From assembly GCF_019393635.1 (NCBI RefSeq), contig NC_057863.1, forward strand, positions 642,541,306-642,605,305: a stretch of DNA of 64,000 bases. Reading direction: 5' to 3'. The position numbers and the translations under genes were made by a program. This DNA comes from Dromiciops gliroides. Taxonomy: Eukaryota; Chordata; Mammalia; Microbiotheria; Microbiotheriidae. Each line of letters starts with the position of its first letter. The stretch's first letter is position 1. Below the pieces are notes generated by a model. It was not told the origin of the DNA. It saw nothing but the letters and a program-made list of their open reading frames with translations, and ran no database searches. This document shows positions 49,545-62,317 of the stretch, piece after piece.

Positions 49545-49695
49545 GGGTGGCTGGGTGGTACAGTGGATAAAGCACCGGGCCTGGATTCAGGAGTACCTGA
49601 GTTCAAATCCGGCCTCAGACACTTGACACTTACTAGCTGTGTGACCCTGGGCAAGTCACTTAACCCCCATTGCCCCGCAAAAGGAAAAAAAAAGT
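49545..49695 (+). mobile_element. SINE
   Basis: AGTCATAT(C/G)GG both sides; CATTGCCCCGC tail. Confidence 0.9.
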
Positions 49696-49899
49696 CATAT
49701 GGGCCCTTGTGTCCACCCCAAGCCCACCACTGAATTTTCACTTGTGACAAAAACAATTAAGTAAAAGTATTTAATAGAATGGCTACATCTGACAACATAT
49801 GCAATTTTTATTTCTTAGGAATCCTCTAACTTCTGTGAGGCAAAAGGTATATTTTACTTATTTGAGCGAGCTACTATATACAAAGCAAGCTATGGACAA

Positions 49900-50870
49900 A
49901 ATAAAAGAAAATAATTGAAAGAGTGAAAGCATTGGAATTAAGAGGAGTTCATCAGGAAGACTTCTTGTAGAAGGTGGGATTTTAGTTGGGACTTAAAGGA
50001 AGCCAGGGAGATCAGTAATTGGAGCTGATGAGGGAGAGCACTCTAGGCATGGGAGACAGCCAAAGAGAATGCCCAGAGCCCAGAGATAGAGGGTTTGTTC
50101 ATGGGAGGACCGGGGTCACTGGATGGAAGAGGACTTGTGGGGGAGTAAGGTGTGAGAAGGCCAGAAAGGTAAGAGAGGGCCGGTTATAAAGGGTTTTGAG
50201 GGCGCAGCTAGATGGCGCAGTGGATAGAGCACCAACCCTGGAGTCTGGAGGACCTGAGTTCAAATGCGGCCTCAGACATTTGACACTTACTAGCTGTGTG
50301 ACCCTGGGCAAGTCACTTAACCCCAAATGCCTCACCAAAATAAATAAAGGGTTTTGAATGCCAAACAGAGCATTTTATGTCTGATCCTGGAGGCAATAGG
50401 AAGCCACTGGAGTTTACTAAGGGGTAAGGAGCAGGATATATTTTGACCACTGCTTTAGGAAAATCACGTTAGTGACTGAATGGAGGATGGACTGGAATGG
50501 GAACAGCCTTGAAGCAGGCCGGGCCACCAGCAGCTGTTGCAATACTCCAGGCATGAGGAGATGAGGGGGTGGCAGTGACAGAGGAGAGAAAGGGATGTAT
50601 TGGGGAAATGCTGCAGAGGTGGCAATAGCTTGGACATGGGGGGCAGGTGGGGGGCGAAGACAGCGAGAGAGTGAGGAGTCCAGGATGGCTCCTAAGTTAT
50701 GAGCCTGGGGAAGTGAGAGGAGGGTGCTGTCCTCTAGAGTAATAGGGAAGGGGGGAGGGGAGGAGGGGTTGGGGGGGAAGATCCTGAGTTCTATTTTAGA
50801 CGTATTGAGTTTAAGACTACTACTGGACACCCAGTTCAAAATGTTTGAAAGGCAGTTGGAGATACAAGAT
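49900..50870 (-). mobile_element. Old CR1/L3-like LINE with RT remnant
   Basis: Minus-strand reading at 50417-50839 contains LKLNTSKIELRIFPP, SLPQAHNLGAILDSSLS and LFPFQSILHSVTNVIFLK, in the order of the CR1/L2-clade reverse transcriptase C-terminus. A SINE at 50201-50345 interrupts it (target AAAGGGTTTTGA). Confidence 0.65.
50201..50346 (+). mobile_element. SINE in CR1-like LINE
   Basis: AAAGGGTTTTGA both sides. Confidence 0.95.
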
Positions 50871-50899
50871 TGGAGCCCCTTCCTTCAAATTTTTGTCGT

Positions 50900-51040
50900 T
50901 GATTTCCTTCAATTCAATAAACATTTATTAAGTGCCCACTGTGCCAGACACTGTGCTAACTGCTGGAGATACAAATAAGGAAAAGAAAGACAATCCCTGA
51001 CCTCAAGGAGCTTACAATCTAGTGGAAAAAGAAAATAAAC
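50900..51040 (+). mobile_element. Old repeat, 'TTATTAAGTGCCCACT' type
   Basis: ATAAACATTTATTAAGTGCC, CAGACACTGTGCTAACTGCT, CCTCAAGGAGCTTACAATCT. Confidence 0.5.
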
Positions 51041-51084
51041 AAAAGGTCCCTGAAAATCACAGTGGAGAGGTGAGAAGAGGATAC

Positions 51085-51345
51085 CAAGCGGTGTTGTTGT
51101 TCAGTCATATCCATATCTTTGGGGCCCTATTTGGGGTTTTCTCGGCAGAGATACTGAGCATGGTCTGCCATTTCTCCCTCCAGCTCATTTGACAGATGAG
51201 GAAACTGAGGCCAATATGGTGAAGTGACTTGCCCAGGGTCACACAGCTAGTAAGTGAGGCTGTATTTGAACTTAGAAAAATGAGTCTTCCAGACCCCTGA
51301 CCTGACACTGGATGCACTATGGTGCCACCTAGCTGCCCACACCAG
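51085..51345 (-). mobile_element. BovB-tailed SINE
   Basis: GTTGTTGTTCAGTCATATCC, GGGGTTTTCTCGGCAGAGAT, GACTTGCCCAGGGTCACACA, GGTGCCACCTAGCTGCCC. Confidence 0.85.
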
Positions 51346-51917
51346 AGGGTAACAGGAGTTAAGACCAGGTAGAGTAGCAGATGCAAAGAGGAGCGGACTA
51401 AAAGTCCAATTTCTGCCTCTATAAAAGAAGGCTTTGGGAGGAGTTTGGTCCTCTACCCTCCAATCCTCCATTTATAGGGGAGAAGAGGCTCAGGAAAGTG
51501 GTGTCAATCAAAACTGGAAATGAGATTAGAGGAGATGAGCTATACCTGGGAGGGGCATCTTGTTCTATAGGGCTGAAACCAAGCAGAGTAACAGATGCAA
51601 AGTGAAGGTAAGCCTTGATAGAGTTGACCTTTTGTTCCTCCAGATGAACTTTGTTATTACTTTTTCTAGTTCTATAAAGTAATTCTTTGGTCACTCAATT
51701 GGTATGGCATTGAATAAGTAAATTAATTTAGGTAGTATTATCATTTTTGTTATATTGGCTCTCAGCCTACCCATGGGTAATTAATATTTCTCCAATTAAT
51801 GTGGAGTGTTTTGTGATTGTGATCATATGTGGCCATGTGGCTTGGCAGGTAGACTCCCAAGTATTTTATACTGCCTGCAGTTATTTTAAGTGGAATTGCT
51901 CTTTCTATATCTTCCTG

Positions 51918-51985
51918 CTGGTGTGTGTGTGTGTGTGTATACAAACACATATACATATGCATATGTATGTATATATGTGTGTGCT
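51918..51985. repeat. GT / AT microsatellite in old L1
   Basis: (TG)9 then ATACATATGCATATGTATGT and TG again. Confidence 0.85.
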
Positions 51986-52975
51986 ACTGATTTGTGTAGT
52001 TTTTCTTATATCCTGCAACTTTGCTAAAGTTGCTAATTGTTTCAACTAGTTTTTTTAGTTGATTCTCTAGGATTCTCTCAATATACTATCATACCATTTG
52101 CAAAGAGTGATAGATTTTGTTTCCTCATTGCCTATACTTATTCTGTCAGTTTCTTTTTCTTGTATTACTGTTATCTAGTTCCCTAGCTAGGACTTTGTTT
52201 AGTCTTTTTGCATCCATATTCATTAATGAAATTGGTCTATAATTTTCTTTCTGTTTTTGCTCTTCTTGGTTTAGGCATCAACACCATATTTGTTTCATAA
52301 AAGGAGTTTGGTAAAACTCCTTCTTTGCCTATTATTCCAAATAATTTTCTTAGGAAGACCATTTATGACCTGTTCACTTTTTTCCTAAAATAGGTTTATT
52401 TAGATATTCTATTTCCTCTTCTGTTAATGTAGGTAAATATTCCTCCATTTCACTTAAATTGTTACACTTATTGGCATATAATTAGGCAAAATAACTCCTA
52501 ATAATTACTTTGATATCATATTCGTTAGATTTCATCTTCATTTCATTTTTGATACAAGTGATTTGGTTTTCTCTCTTTTTAAAAATCATATTAACCAATG
52601 ATTTATCTATTTATTGGTTTTTTCATAAAAACAATTCCTACTTTTATTTACTAATTCAACATGTTCTTACATTCAATTTTATTAATATCACCTTTAAATT
52701 TTAGAATTTCCAATTTGATACTTAATAGGGATTTTCAATTTGTTCTTTTTCCTAGGCTTTTTCTTTTTGTTGCAAAGCCAATTTATTGATCTACTCTTTC
52801 TCCATTTAATCAATATAACTATTTAAAGATATACTTTTTTTTCTGATTACTGCTTTTACTGCATCTCGTGTCTCAGTATGTTGACACATTATTGTCATTC
52901 TCTTTAATAAAATTATTTATTGTTCTATGACTTGTTCTTTAACCCACTCATTCTTTAATATTAGGTTGTTTAGGG

Positions 52976-53117
52976 TGCAGCTAGGTGGTACAGTGGATAA
53001 AGCACCAGCCTTGGATTCAGGAGGACCTGAGTTCAAATCTGGCCTCAGACACTTGACACTTACTAGCTCTGTGACCCTGGACAAGTCACTTAACCCTCAT
53101 TGGCCTGCCAAAAAATA
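52976..53117 (+). mobile_element. SINE in old L1
   Basis: TATTAGGTTGTTTAG both sides. Confidence 0.95.
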
Positions 53118-53145
53118 TATATTAGGTTGTTTAGTCTCCAATTAA

Positions 53146-53298
53146 CTTTTGGGGGGGGGAGTTTGTGGGGTAATGGGGGTTAAGTGACTTGTCCAGGGTC
53201 ACACAGCTGGTGTCAATTGTCTGAGGCCAGATTTGAACTCAGGTCCTCCTGAATCCAGGGCCAGTGCTTTATCCGCTGTGACACCTAGCTGCCCCCCC
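53146..53298 (-). mobile_element. SINE in old L1
   Basis: CCAATTAACTTTT both sides; G-rich tail. Confidence 0.95.
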
Positions 53299-53542
53299 CA
53301 ATTAACTTTTAATCTGTATTTCTATGGTCCCTTATTAAATCTATTTGTTATTACATTGTAATCTGAAAAGAAGGCATTTAATATTTCTGCTTATCTGCAT
53401 TTAACTATAAGTTTTTATGCCCAAATACATGCTCAATTTTTGTAAAGGTACCATATACCACTGAGAAAAAGGTGTAATCCTTTCTATTCCCATTTAATTC
53501 TCTCCAGATATCTATCACATCTAGATTATCTAAGATTCTAGG

Positions 53543-53700
53543 GGCAGCTGGGTGGCGCAGTGGATCAAGGACCAGCCCTGGATTCAGGAGTACCTGAGTT
53601 AAAATCCGGCCTCAGACACTTGACACTTACTAGCTGTGTGACCCTGGGCAAGTCACTTAACCCCCATTGCCCCGCAAAAAACAAAACAAAACAAAAAAGA
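53543..53700 (+). mobile_element. SINE in old L1
   Basis: AAGATTCTA both sides; (AAAAC)n tail. Confidence 0.95.
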
Positions 53701-54751
53701 TTCTATTCATCTCCTTGACTTCTTTCATATTTATTTTTTTTGGCTAGATTTATCTAGTTCTGAGAGGGGAAGGTTGAAGTGCCCAACTACTATAGTATTA
53801 CTATATATTTCCACCCATAATTCATTTAGCTTTTCCTTTAAAATTTTGGATGCTATAGCATTTGGTGCATATAGGTTTAATGTTGATATTACTTCATTAT
53901 CTATGGTACCTTTTTATCTTAATGTAGTTTCCCTGTTTGTCTCTTTTAATTAAATCTATTTTAGCTTTTATTTTATCTGAGATCATGATTATACCCCTTC
54001 CCTTTTTTTTTTGCATCAGCTGAAGCATAATAAATTCTACTCCAATCCTTTATTTTTACTCTATGTGTATCTCTTATTTTAAAATGTGTTTCTTGTAAAC
54101 AACATATTGTTGGATTCTAGTTTTCTAGTTGGATTCTGCTAACCATTTCTGTTTTATGGGTTAGTTTGTCCCATTCACATTCAAAGTTATAATTACTAGT
54201 TGTGCATTTCCCTTCATCCTATTTTTCCTCACTGTTTATCCTTCTCTCCCTCTCTTTTTACCCTCTCCCCCCTCAAACATCTAATTTACTTCTGACCACC
54301 ACCTTCCTATTCCACATGCTTTCTAAGAATTCATCCCTTATCTTCTCTCCTTACACTCCTATTTCTTGATCTGCATACCCTTCTAAGAATCCCTTCCTCA
54401 TTCTATCCCCTCACCCTCCTATTTCTTTGTAGGTTAAGAAGGCTTTTATACCCTTCTAGATGTATGTGTTATTCCCTCTTTAACCCAATTTTGATGAGAA
54501 TAAGTTTCTATCACTACCATCTCTCCACCCCTTCCTACATCCACTGTAACATTTCTTCCATTCATGTCTCATTTTTATGAGATTATTGCTCCATTTTACC
54601 TCTCCCTACCCAATTTTATATTTTAGGATCATCCCATCATATTTAACTCAACCCCAAGTTTTCTATTTATGTATTTTCTTTCAAACTACCCAAATAATAA
54701 TGACATCCTTAACAGTTACAGATAACATTTTCCCATATAAGAAGTAAACAA

Positions 54752-54867
54752 GTGACTTGCCCAGGGTCACATAGCTAGTAAGTGTCAAGTGTCTGAGGCT
54801 GGATTTGAACTCAGGTCCTCCTGAATCCAGAGCCAGTGCTTTATCCACTGTTCTACCTAGCTGCCCC
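54752..54867 (-). mobile_element. SINE lacking its tail
   Basis: Begins AAGTGACTTGCCCAGG without poly-T; head complete (CTAGCTGCCCC). Confidence 0.85.
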
Positions 54868-55119
54868 ATAATTGGTCTTTAATATTTATCTTCTTATGTT
54901 TCCCCTGATTCTTGTAGGTCAGTTTTCCATTCAGTTCTGGGCTTTTCCTCACTATCTGAAAGTCCTTTAATTCCTTAAGTATCCATTTTTTCCATGCAGG
55001 ATTACACTCAGTTTTGCAGGATAAGTTATTCTTGGTTGCAAATCCAGCTCCTTTCCTCTTTGAAATATAATTCTCCATGCCCTTCATTCTTTTAATGTAG
55101 AAGCTGCTAAATCTTTTTC

Positions 55120-56292
55120 TTTGGCTTTTTTGTTATTTCTTTTTTAAAATTTAGCATTTTATTTTTCCCCAATTACATGTAAAAACAATTTTAAACATCT
55201 ATTTTTAAAACTTTGAGTTCCAAATTCTCTCCCTTCCTCCCTTCCTCCTCCCCTTGAGATGGCAAGCAATTCAATATAGTTTATACATGTGTAGTCATGC
55301 AAAACATTTCCACATTTGTCATGTTGTAAAATAAAACAGACAAAAAACCCTCAAGAAAAAAGAAGTAAAAAATATGCTTCAATCTGTATTCAGACACCAT
55401 CAGTTCTTTCTCTAGGGATGGATAACATTGTTTAAGTCCTTCAGAGTTGTCTTGGGTCATTGTATTGCTGAGAATAGCCAAGTCATTCACAGCTGATCAT
55501 CTTACAATATTGCTGTTACTTTGTACACAGTACATTTCACTTTCCATCAACTCATGTAAATCTTTCCAGGTTTTTCTCAGAGCATCCTGCTGATAATTTC
55601 TTATAGCACAATAGTATTCTATCACAAGCACATACCTGATTTGTTCAGTCATTCCTCAATTATTGGGCATCCCCTCAATTTCTAATTCTTTGCCACCAAA
55701 AAAGAGCTGCTATAAAGATTTTTGTACCTATACATCTTTTTCCTTTTTTTTTTTTTATTCTCTTTTTTGGATATAGACCTAGTAATGGCCAAAGAGTATG
55801 CATGGTTTTATAGTCCTTTAGGCATAATTCCAAATTGTTCTACAGAATGGCTGAATCAGTTTGCAACTCCACCAATGGTGCTTTAATGTCTCATTTTCCC
55901 CACATCCCCTCTAATATTTGTTATTTTCCTCTTCTGTTCTATTAGCCAATCTAACAGGTATGATGAAGTAGTGCCCCAGAATTATTTTGATTTGCATCTT
56001 TCCAATCAATAGTGAGTTAGAGCATTTTTATATGGCTATAGATAGCTTTGATTACTTCATCTGAAAACTGTTCACATCTTTTAATCATTTAGCAATTAGG
56101 GAATGGCTCTTATTTTTATAAATTTGCCTCAACTCTTTATATTTGAGAAATGGGCCCTTTATCAGAGAAACTTGCTTCAAAATTTTTTTCAGTCACTATT
56201 GCTAACTGTATTTCTCTTCATCCTATTCCTTCCCCTTCCCATTTATTCTATTCCCTCTCTCCTTTTACCCTTTCCCTCTTCAAAAATGTTTT
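55120..56292 (-). mobile_element. HAL1-like/L1 3' element nested in the long L1
   Basis: Flanked by AGAAGCTGCTAAATCTTTT at about 55098-55116 and 56294-56312, a long target duplication. On the minus strand it has the AACATTTTTGAAGAGGGAAA spacer, then CAGTTAGCAATAGTGAC, then the ORF2 3' end and 3'UTR to the T-rich tail. Same structure as 41465-42665. Confidence 0.8.
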
Positions 56293-57716
56293 GAGAAGCT
56301 GCTAAATCTTTTGTTATTCTGATTGTAGCTCCACAGTATTTAATTTTTTAAAGTTATTTGTAGTGTTTTCTCCTTTACCTGGATGCTTTGAAACTTAGCT
56401 ATAATGTTCCTATGAGTTTTCATCTTGGGATCTCTTTCTAAAATTTCAGGGCAATTTTCCTTAATGATTTCTTGAAGTATAGTGTCTAGACTATTTTTTT
56501 CTCATAACTTTCAGGTAGTCCAAAAATTCTTATGTTGTCTCTCCTCAATCTGTTCTCCAGGTTGGTTGTTTTTCTAATGAGATGTTTCTCTTCTAATTTT
56601 TCATAATTTTGATTTTGTTTCATTATTTCTTGGTATCTTGAGATGTCATTAGCTTTCACTTAGACAATTCTAATTTTTAAGGAGTTATTCTCTTCCATAA
56701 GTTTTTGGAATGTTTTTCCAATTGGTTGACTTTTCATTATTTTCTTGATTTTCATACATTACTCTTAGTATTCCCCCTAATTTTTCCACAACCTCTCTTA
56801 TTTGATTTTTTCAATCCTTTTTCAAGCTCTTCCAAGAACTCTTTTTGGGCTTGTGACTATTTGGAATTTTTCTTTGAAGTAGAAGCTAAAACAACTTTAT
56901 TATTTTCTGAGTTTAAAACCAGATCTTCTCTATCACCATGTTTGGGTGCTTTCTCTTTTGCTTACTCATTTTAGCAGCTTATTTCTTTGCTGTTAACTTT
57001 GTGATAAAGTCAGGCTCTAGTTCCTAAGTGTGAGGGATAATATCTTAGGTTTCAGGTTTTTCGTGCTGTTGTTTTCTGAGCTCTATCTGGAGGTTTAACC
57101 TTGGGTATTCCTCTCTGTTCCTGAGCCATATCAGGGCTCCCAGCAATGCTGTCATGCTCTCATTCCCTCTGGTCCTTTCTGTGGCTGCAAGCTTCAGCTC
57201 ACCCCTCTGCCCTGGAACCAAAAGGAGAGAGTCTGCTCTCCTGTGAGTGTTCACAACCAGTGAGGTTGCTGCCCCCCTGAGAGTGCACTCACCAGCATGT
57301 ACTCCCTTCTCATCCACAGCCAAAGCCTGGAACCATCTGGTCAGCACACCTGGGTCCCACACTTAGTGCCACTGAAGGATCCTGCAGTCTTCTCCTTATC
57401 AGCTGTCCAACCCCCACACTATCTGGGGGATGAAACTTCCTGAAGGCTGCTCCAGTTGCCCCAGGGCTTGTTTTTTCTTCATTTAGAGGGATTTGTCTGG
57501 TGGTATCTGCACCTCAGGCCAGACCACCACCCCGGGAAGTCTGGTCTTTCCTACTATCTTTCCAAATTGTCTTAGGCTGGACAACTGCTTTACCCCGACT
57601 TTTAATTATTTCTGACATTCAAAATTCATTTTGAGTCATTATTTTAAATTGTTTGTGGGGGAATTTGGGAGAGCTGGGTAATTTGCTGCCTTATTCCACC
57701 ATCTTCCCAGAATCTC

Positions 57717-58680
57717 CTAATTAATCATTCCTTAAATGTTTGGCATAATTTACTTGAAAATCCATTTGGTCCTGGTTTGTTTGGTTTTTTTTATATGACT
57801 TTATGAGCTTCCTCAGGGGGTAAAAAAAAAAAACAGGACCATATGGCTTAAGCTTTATGGCTTATTCAGTTCCATTTTCCAAGATAAGGTTATTTAAATA
57901 TTCTATTTCCTCTTCTTTTCATCTGGGCAATTGATAGCTTTGTAAATATTAATTCATCTAGATTGTCAGTTTTATTGGCATAAAGTTGGGCAAAATAGCT
58001 CCCAATGATTGCTTTAATTTTATCTTCATTGGATGTGCATTCACCCTTTTCATTTTTGATACTGGCAATTTGGTTTTATTTTTATGTTTTAAAAATCAAA
58101 TTAGTCAATGGTTTATCTTTTTCATTGTTGTTTTTTAAACTAAAACCAGCTTCTAGTTTTATTTAATAATTCATTTTTTAACCTTCAATTATTATTCATC
58201 TCTTCTTTGATTTTCAAAATTTCTATTTTGGTAGTTAATTGGGGATTTAAAATTTATCCTGTTTGTGTTTTAGTTACATGTCCAACTAATTGTTCTGCTC
58301 GTTCTCTCTTGATGTCAGAGTTTAGAAATATAAATTTTCCCCCATACTTCTATGGCTTCATTCCACACATTTTGGTATGTTGTCTCATTGTTGATGTTAT
58401 CTTTAATGAAATTATTATTTCTGTAATTTGTCCTTTGACTCACTCATTCTTTGGGATTAAGTTATTTACTTTCCAATTAATTTTAATCTTTTCTTTAAAG
58501 GCTCTTTATTGAATGTATTTTATTGAATTATGATCTGAAAAGGGTGCATTTAATGTTTCTGCTTTTCTTCATTTGTTGGTGAGATTTTTATGTCCTAATA
58601 CATGGTCAATTTTTGTGAAAGTGCCATTCACAACTTAGTAATAAGTATACTCCTTCCTATTCCCATTCAATATTATTGAG
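57717..58680 (-). mobile_element. L1 ORF2 fragment
   Basis: Aligns by eye with the ORF2 part at about 52260-53480 of the neighbouring long L1 (for example ATATTCTATTTCCTCTTCT and TGGTTTATC blocks). It probably represents the element into which, or beside which, the long L1 was inserted. Confidence 0.6.
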
Positions 58681-58884
58681 ACTTCTACACACATCAGAGG
58701 GACAGAGGAGGAAAAATTCAGTAAAGTAAAGATTGCTTGGTATATGAATGATAAAAGAAGTATCAGATCAAAATATGCAAGAAATAAAACAGGTGCGAAT
58801 AATATCTTAGGCTGTGTGTATATGTGTGTGTGTGATGGCATGGCCTAGAGACATCTCGTAAGGCAGGCAAGAAGAAGTAACTTT

Positions 58885-59940
58885 TTAGAAAACATTTTTA
58901 TTTAAAGTTTAAATTCCAAATTCTATCCCTCCCTCCCTCTCCTCCCCATTCTGTGAGTCAGATATAGATTACACATGTGCAATTATGTAAAACATTTCCA
59001 TATTAGTCATTTTGTATAAGAAAAGTCAAATACAAGAAAAAATGAAATAGCATGCTTCGGTCTATATTCAATCAATATCGGTTCTTTCTCTGGAGGCAGA
59101 TACTATGCTTCATTGTTAGTCTTTTTCGATTGTCTTAGATCATAGTATTGCTGAGAATAATTGTCATTTACAATTCATCAAACAATATTGCTGTTACTAT
59201 GTACAATGTTCTCCTGGTTCTGTTCACTTCATTATGCATCAGTTCATGTAAGTCTTTATAGGCCTCTCTTAAATCATTCTGTTTGTCATTTCTTATAGCA
59301 CAATAATATTCCATTACAATCATATACCACAGCTTGCTTAGCCATTCCCCAACTGATGGGCATCCCTTCAATTTCCAATTCTTTGCCTCCACAAAAAGAG
59401 ATGCTGTCATTTTTTTTACCTTTATTTTATTTTTTTCAGTTACATGTAAAGATAGTTTTCAACATTTGTGGTTTTTTCTTTGTTTTTTTTTTCAACATTT
59501 GTTTTTGTAAGATTTTGAGTTCTGGGCAGCTAGGTGGCGCAGTGGATAGAGCACTGACCCTGGAGTCAGAAGTACCTGAGTTCAAATCCGGCCTCAGACA
59601 CTTAACACTTATTAGCTATGTGACCCTGGGCAAGTCACTTAATCCAAATTGCCTCACTAAAAAAAATTTTTTTAATTAAAAAAAAAGATTTTGAGTTCCA
59701 AAATTTTCTCCTTCTCTCCCTTCCCTCCCCCCTTCCCAAGACAGAGAACAATCTGATATAGGTTATATATATACAATCACATTGCTGTAAATATTTTTGT
59801 ACAAATAGGTCCTTTTCCTCTTTTTTTGGATGTCTTTGGAATACAGACCTAGCAGTGGTATTGCTGGATCAAAGAGTTTGCACAGTTTTATTGCCTTTTA
59901 GGCATAGTTCCAAATTGCTCTCCAGAATGGTTGGAAAAGT
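58885..59940 (-). mobile_element. L1 3' end split by a second L1 3' end
   Basis: Outer copy: 58885-59407 (KNWKLKGCPSVGEWLSKLWY, MEYYCAIRNDKQNDLREAYK, then 3'UTR) and 59784-59940. Inner copy: 3'UTR at 59408-59783. TGCTGT(C/A)A at the junctions marks the target. A SINE lies in the inner copy at 59524-59667. Confidence 0.75.
59524..59667 (+). mobile_element. SINE in L1 3'UTR
   Basis: AAGATTTTGAGTTC both sides. Confidence 0.95.
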
Positions 59941-61073
59941 AATTTTTTATATTAGGGCCACTACCTCACAGTTGTCAATATGTTTGTGTTTTTCTCTGCC
60001 TATGTTTGTATGTCTCTGAGAATCTAAAATTGTGCACACAGAGTTTAGAAGAAAACATTTTGCTGGTAAATCTGTCTCTCTGTGTCTTGTTAACTAATGT
60101 GAACCTCTATATAAGTTTTCAGAAAGATTCTTCCTCTTCTTTTACATTCCTGAAACTGTGGTCAGGTTCTGGAGTGTAGAAGAACAAATAAGAAGAAAAA
60201 AAAGGAAAGTGCATCTTTTCCCCTCAGACCTATATTGTGGTTTGAATGTTTTTTATAAATTTTTAAATAAATGCAACCAGAGTGACAGGTTTATTGTTTT
60301 ACAGCCAGAGAAAAAGGTCATCTCACTGATTATAGAGAGATGGGTTTGGGGGTGGTGCCAATAAAGTTTCAGAGGAAAAGAAATTAGACCTGGCACTTGG
60401 AAACTGCCAGTTTATATAATTTTTTTAATTAATTAATTAATTAATTAGTTTTTAAAATTAATAAAGTATTTTTTCCTGTTACATGTAAAGATAGTTCTCA
60501 ACTTTTGTTTATACAAGCTTTTCAATTTCAGATTTTTCTCCCTCCCTCCCCTCCCTCCCCCCTCCCCTAGATAGCAGGTAATCTGATATAGGTATTTTAT
60601 ATATATATATATATATATATAATTTTTAACTCTTTCCTGACTCATAAAAAAGAGAAAAGTTTCATGAATGGGGAAACAACCAAAAAGTAATTGAGTTTGA
60701 TTGTAACATTTAATTAGATACCAAGGGAATCTTACAAACTAAAGTTAAGTACTGATCAATTTTAAAATAAATTGGTGTGTGTCTTGAAATTGGAAATGTT
60801 GCTATAAATTTTATGACACTCCTACCCATTTTTGTAACAGATTATGTTCAATTTGAATTTTAAGAACTGTCTTGCTTCCTCTGTACAACAAAAGAAACTT
60901 AGTTAAGAGAACAGGAGGAGCAAGCCACAAGCCTTCCTGAGAAGTCCCAAAATAGATGAGCTGCAGTATCTTGGGAAAAATCCTTTCAGTCAAATCAACT
61001 GACTTCATAAGGACTACAAAAATTATGAAAGGCTAGGGGGGACAGGGGATTGATAATTATTGTGTTAGGAAAG
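59941..61073. other. No gene seen outside the L1 tip
   Basis: 59941-60454 and 60621-61073 are AT-rich with short ORFs only; (TTAA)n at 60424-60447. Confidence 0.4.
60455..60620 (-). mobile_element. L1 3'UTR tip and (TA)n
   Basis: Carries the TTACATGTAAAGATAGTTCT block and the CCCTCCCTCCC tract seen at other 3' ends, followed by (TA)n at 60597-60620. Confidence 0.75.
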
Positions 61074-61077
61074 GTAC

Positions 61078-62317
61078 TGTGATGTTTAAAATTTAAGTGG
61101 TTACAATCTAGTTAACTTGAAGTAGGCTAATCAGCAGTCAATCACTCTCACTTAATTCAATCAGTTTAGATTAATCTCCAGGTGGACCTTTGAGTATCTG
61201 CTAAATCCCATTATTTTATCACATTCACCCCTTTGTTTCCTCAAGAAACATGGGGTGCTTCCTTGATGAAACAGTAAAAAATAATTAAGTCTTTGGAAGT
61301 CTTTTCTCAGATGATTCTTGGGATATCCTCTAGGTGTAGTCATGGAATGGAAGTCTTTTCAGGGGTTGATGTGTGGATGCTGGTAATTAGCCAGGAAAAT
61401 TTCCTACAAAATTGAGCTTAACACAACTTTAAAATAGCTTTGTCAATAATCAAATCAAATAATGAGAGTTCTCAAAAAAATGTCTAAGGGAATTCAGAAT
61501 CTTAGTTGTTACACATGAAACATATAATAAAACAAAAACTGAAACATTCTCTAAAACTTAATATTACTACAGTTCCCCCCCTGTGGAGGGTAAATTGAGA
61601 AGACAATTTTGATATTAATTTAGAAAGTAATTTTTATCTTTGTTTCATCACTTTTTGCATCATCTGCCTAATTATCCTCAAAGGTAATTAATGTCGCAAA
61701 TGTTGAGGATAATAATGATTGCAAAAATGTGAAGAATGAAGTCAATTAATGTCTTAAATGATAAGTTCCCATAATCCAAGTCTTATATGGATTTAAAATT
61801 TGAGGATAATAATGATCACAAAAAATGTGAATTTGGAGTTCAGAAAGTTAAGAAAAGGCCTATCTAGTCTAGACTCCCAGCCTGGTCAGGTTCTTCCTCA
61901 AGTCCTCCACCAGGAGCCTGCTTCTATCATGAACTCTCCTCAAACTGATTGTGGAAGCTGTTTGCCCGATTAACCAGACTAACGTTAGAGAAAAGCAGGT
62001 ACTTAGCAGGTACTCAGGTACTTAGCAAGTAGAAGAAACCCAATTGAAAATTTAAAGGGACAGGCTCATAAAATCAATGAAAATAGGAGAAAAAAAAACA
62101 TAAAATTTCTTACCCAACGTGAAGATCAGAAGGTTGAGGAGTTCATCAATCCCTTCATGGTTGCCAAACTGTGATGTTTAAAATTTATAAGTGGTTACAA
62201 TCTAGTTAACTTGAAGTAGGCTAATCAGCAGTCAATCACTCTCACTTAATTCAATCAGTTTAGAGTAATCTCCAGGTGGGCCTTTGAGTATCTGCTAAAT
62301 CCCATTATTTTATCACA
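61078..62317 (-). mobile_element. Compact non-coding LTR element (1.24 kb) with two 147-bp LTRs
   Basis: Two direct repeats, 61078-61223 and 62170-62317, begin TGTGAT and end ATCACA and are about 98-99% alike. GTAC flanks both outer ends (61074-61077 and 62318-62321), a 4-bp target duplication. On the minus strand a purine tract adjoins the 3' LTR (complement of 61224-61245). TGGCAACCATGAAGGG just after the 5' LTR resembles a primer site for tRNA-Arg. The 950-bp interior has no sizeable ORF, so this is a non-autonomous, fairly young class I-like element. Its LTR shares its 5' part with the longer LTR at 21955-22432. Confidence 0.75.

Larger units (their letters stand above)
51640..57715 (-). 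mobile_element. Long old L1: 5'UTR, ORF1 and most of ORF2
   Basis: Minus-strand 5' end at about 57715 (GGGAAGATGGTGGAATAAGG); 5'UTR to about 56970. ORF1 starts MSKQKRKHPNMVIE near 56965, is interrupted by a younger element (55120-56292), resumes, and ends with a FATKNNLSCKTECNPAWKKW region near 54990. ORF2 follows to about 51640 with many stops. The ORF2 3' end is missing. SINEs at 52976-53117, 53146-53298, 53543-53700 and 54752-54867. Confidence 0.75.
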
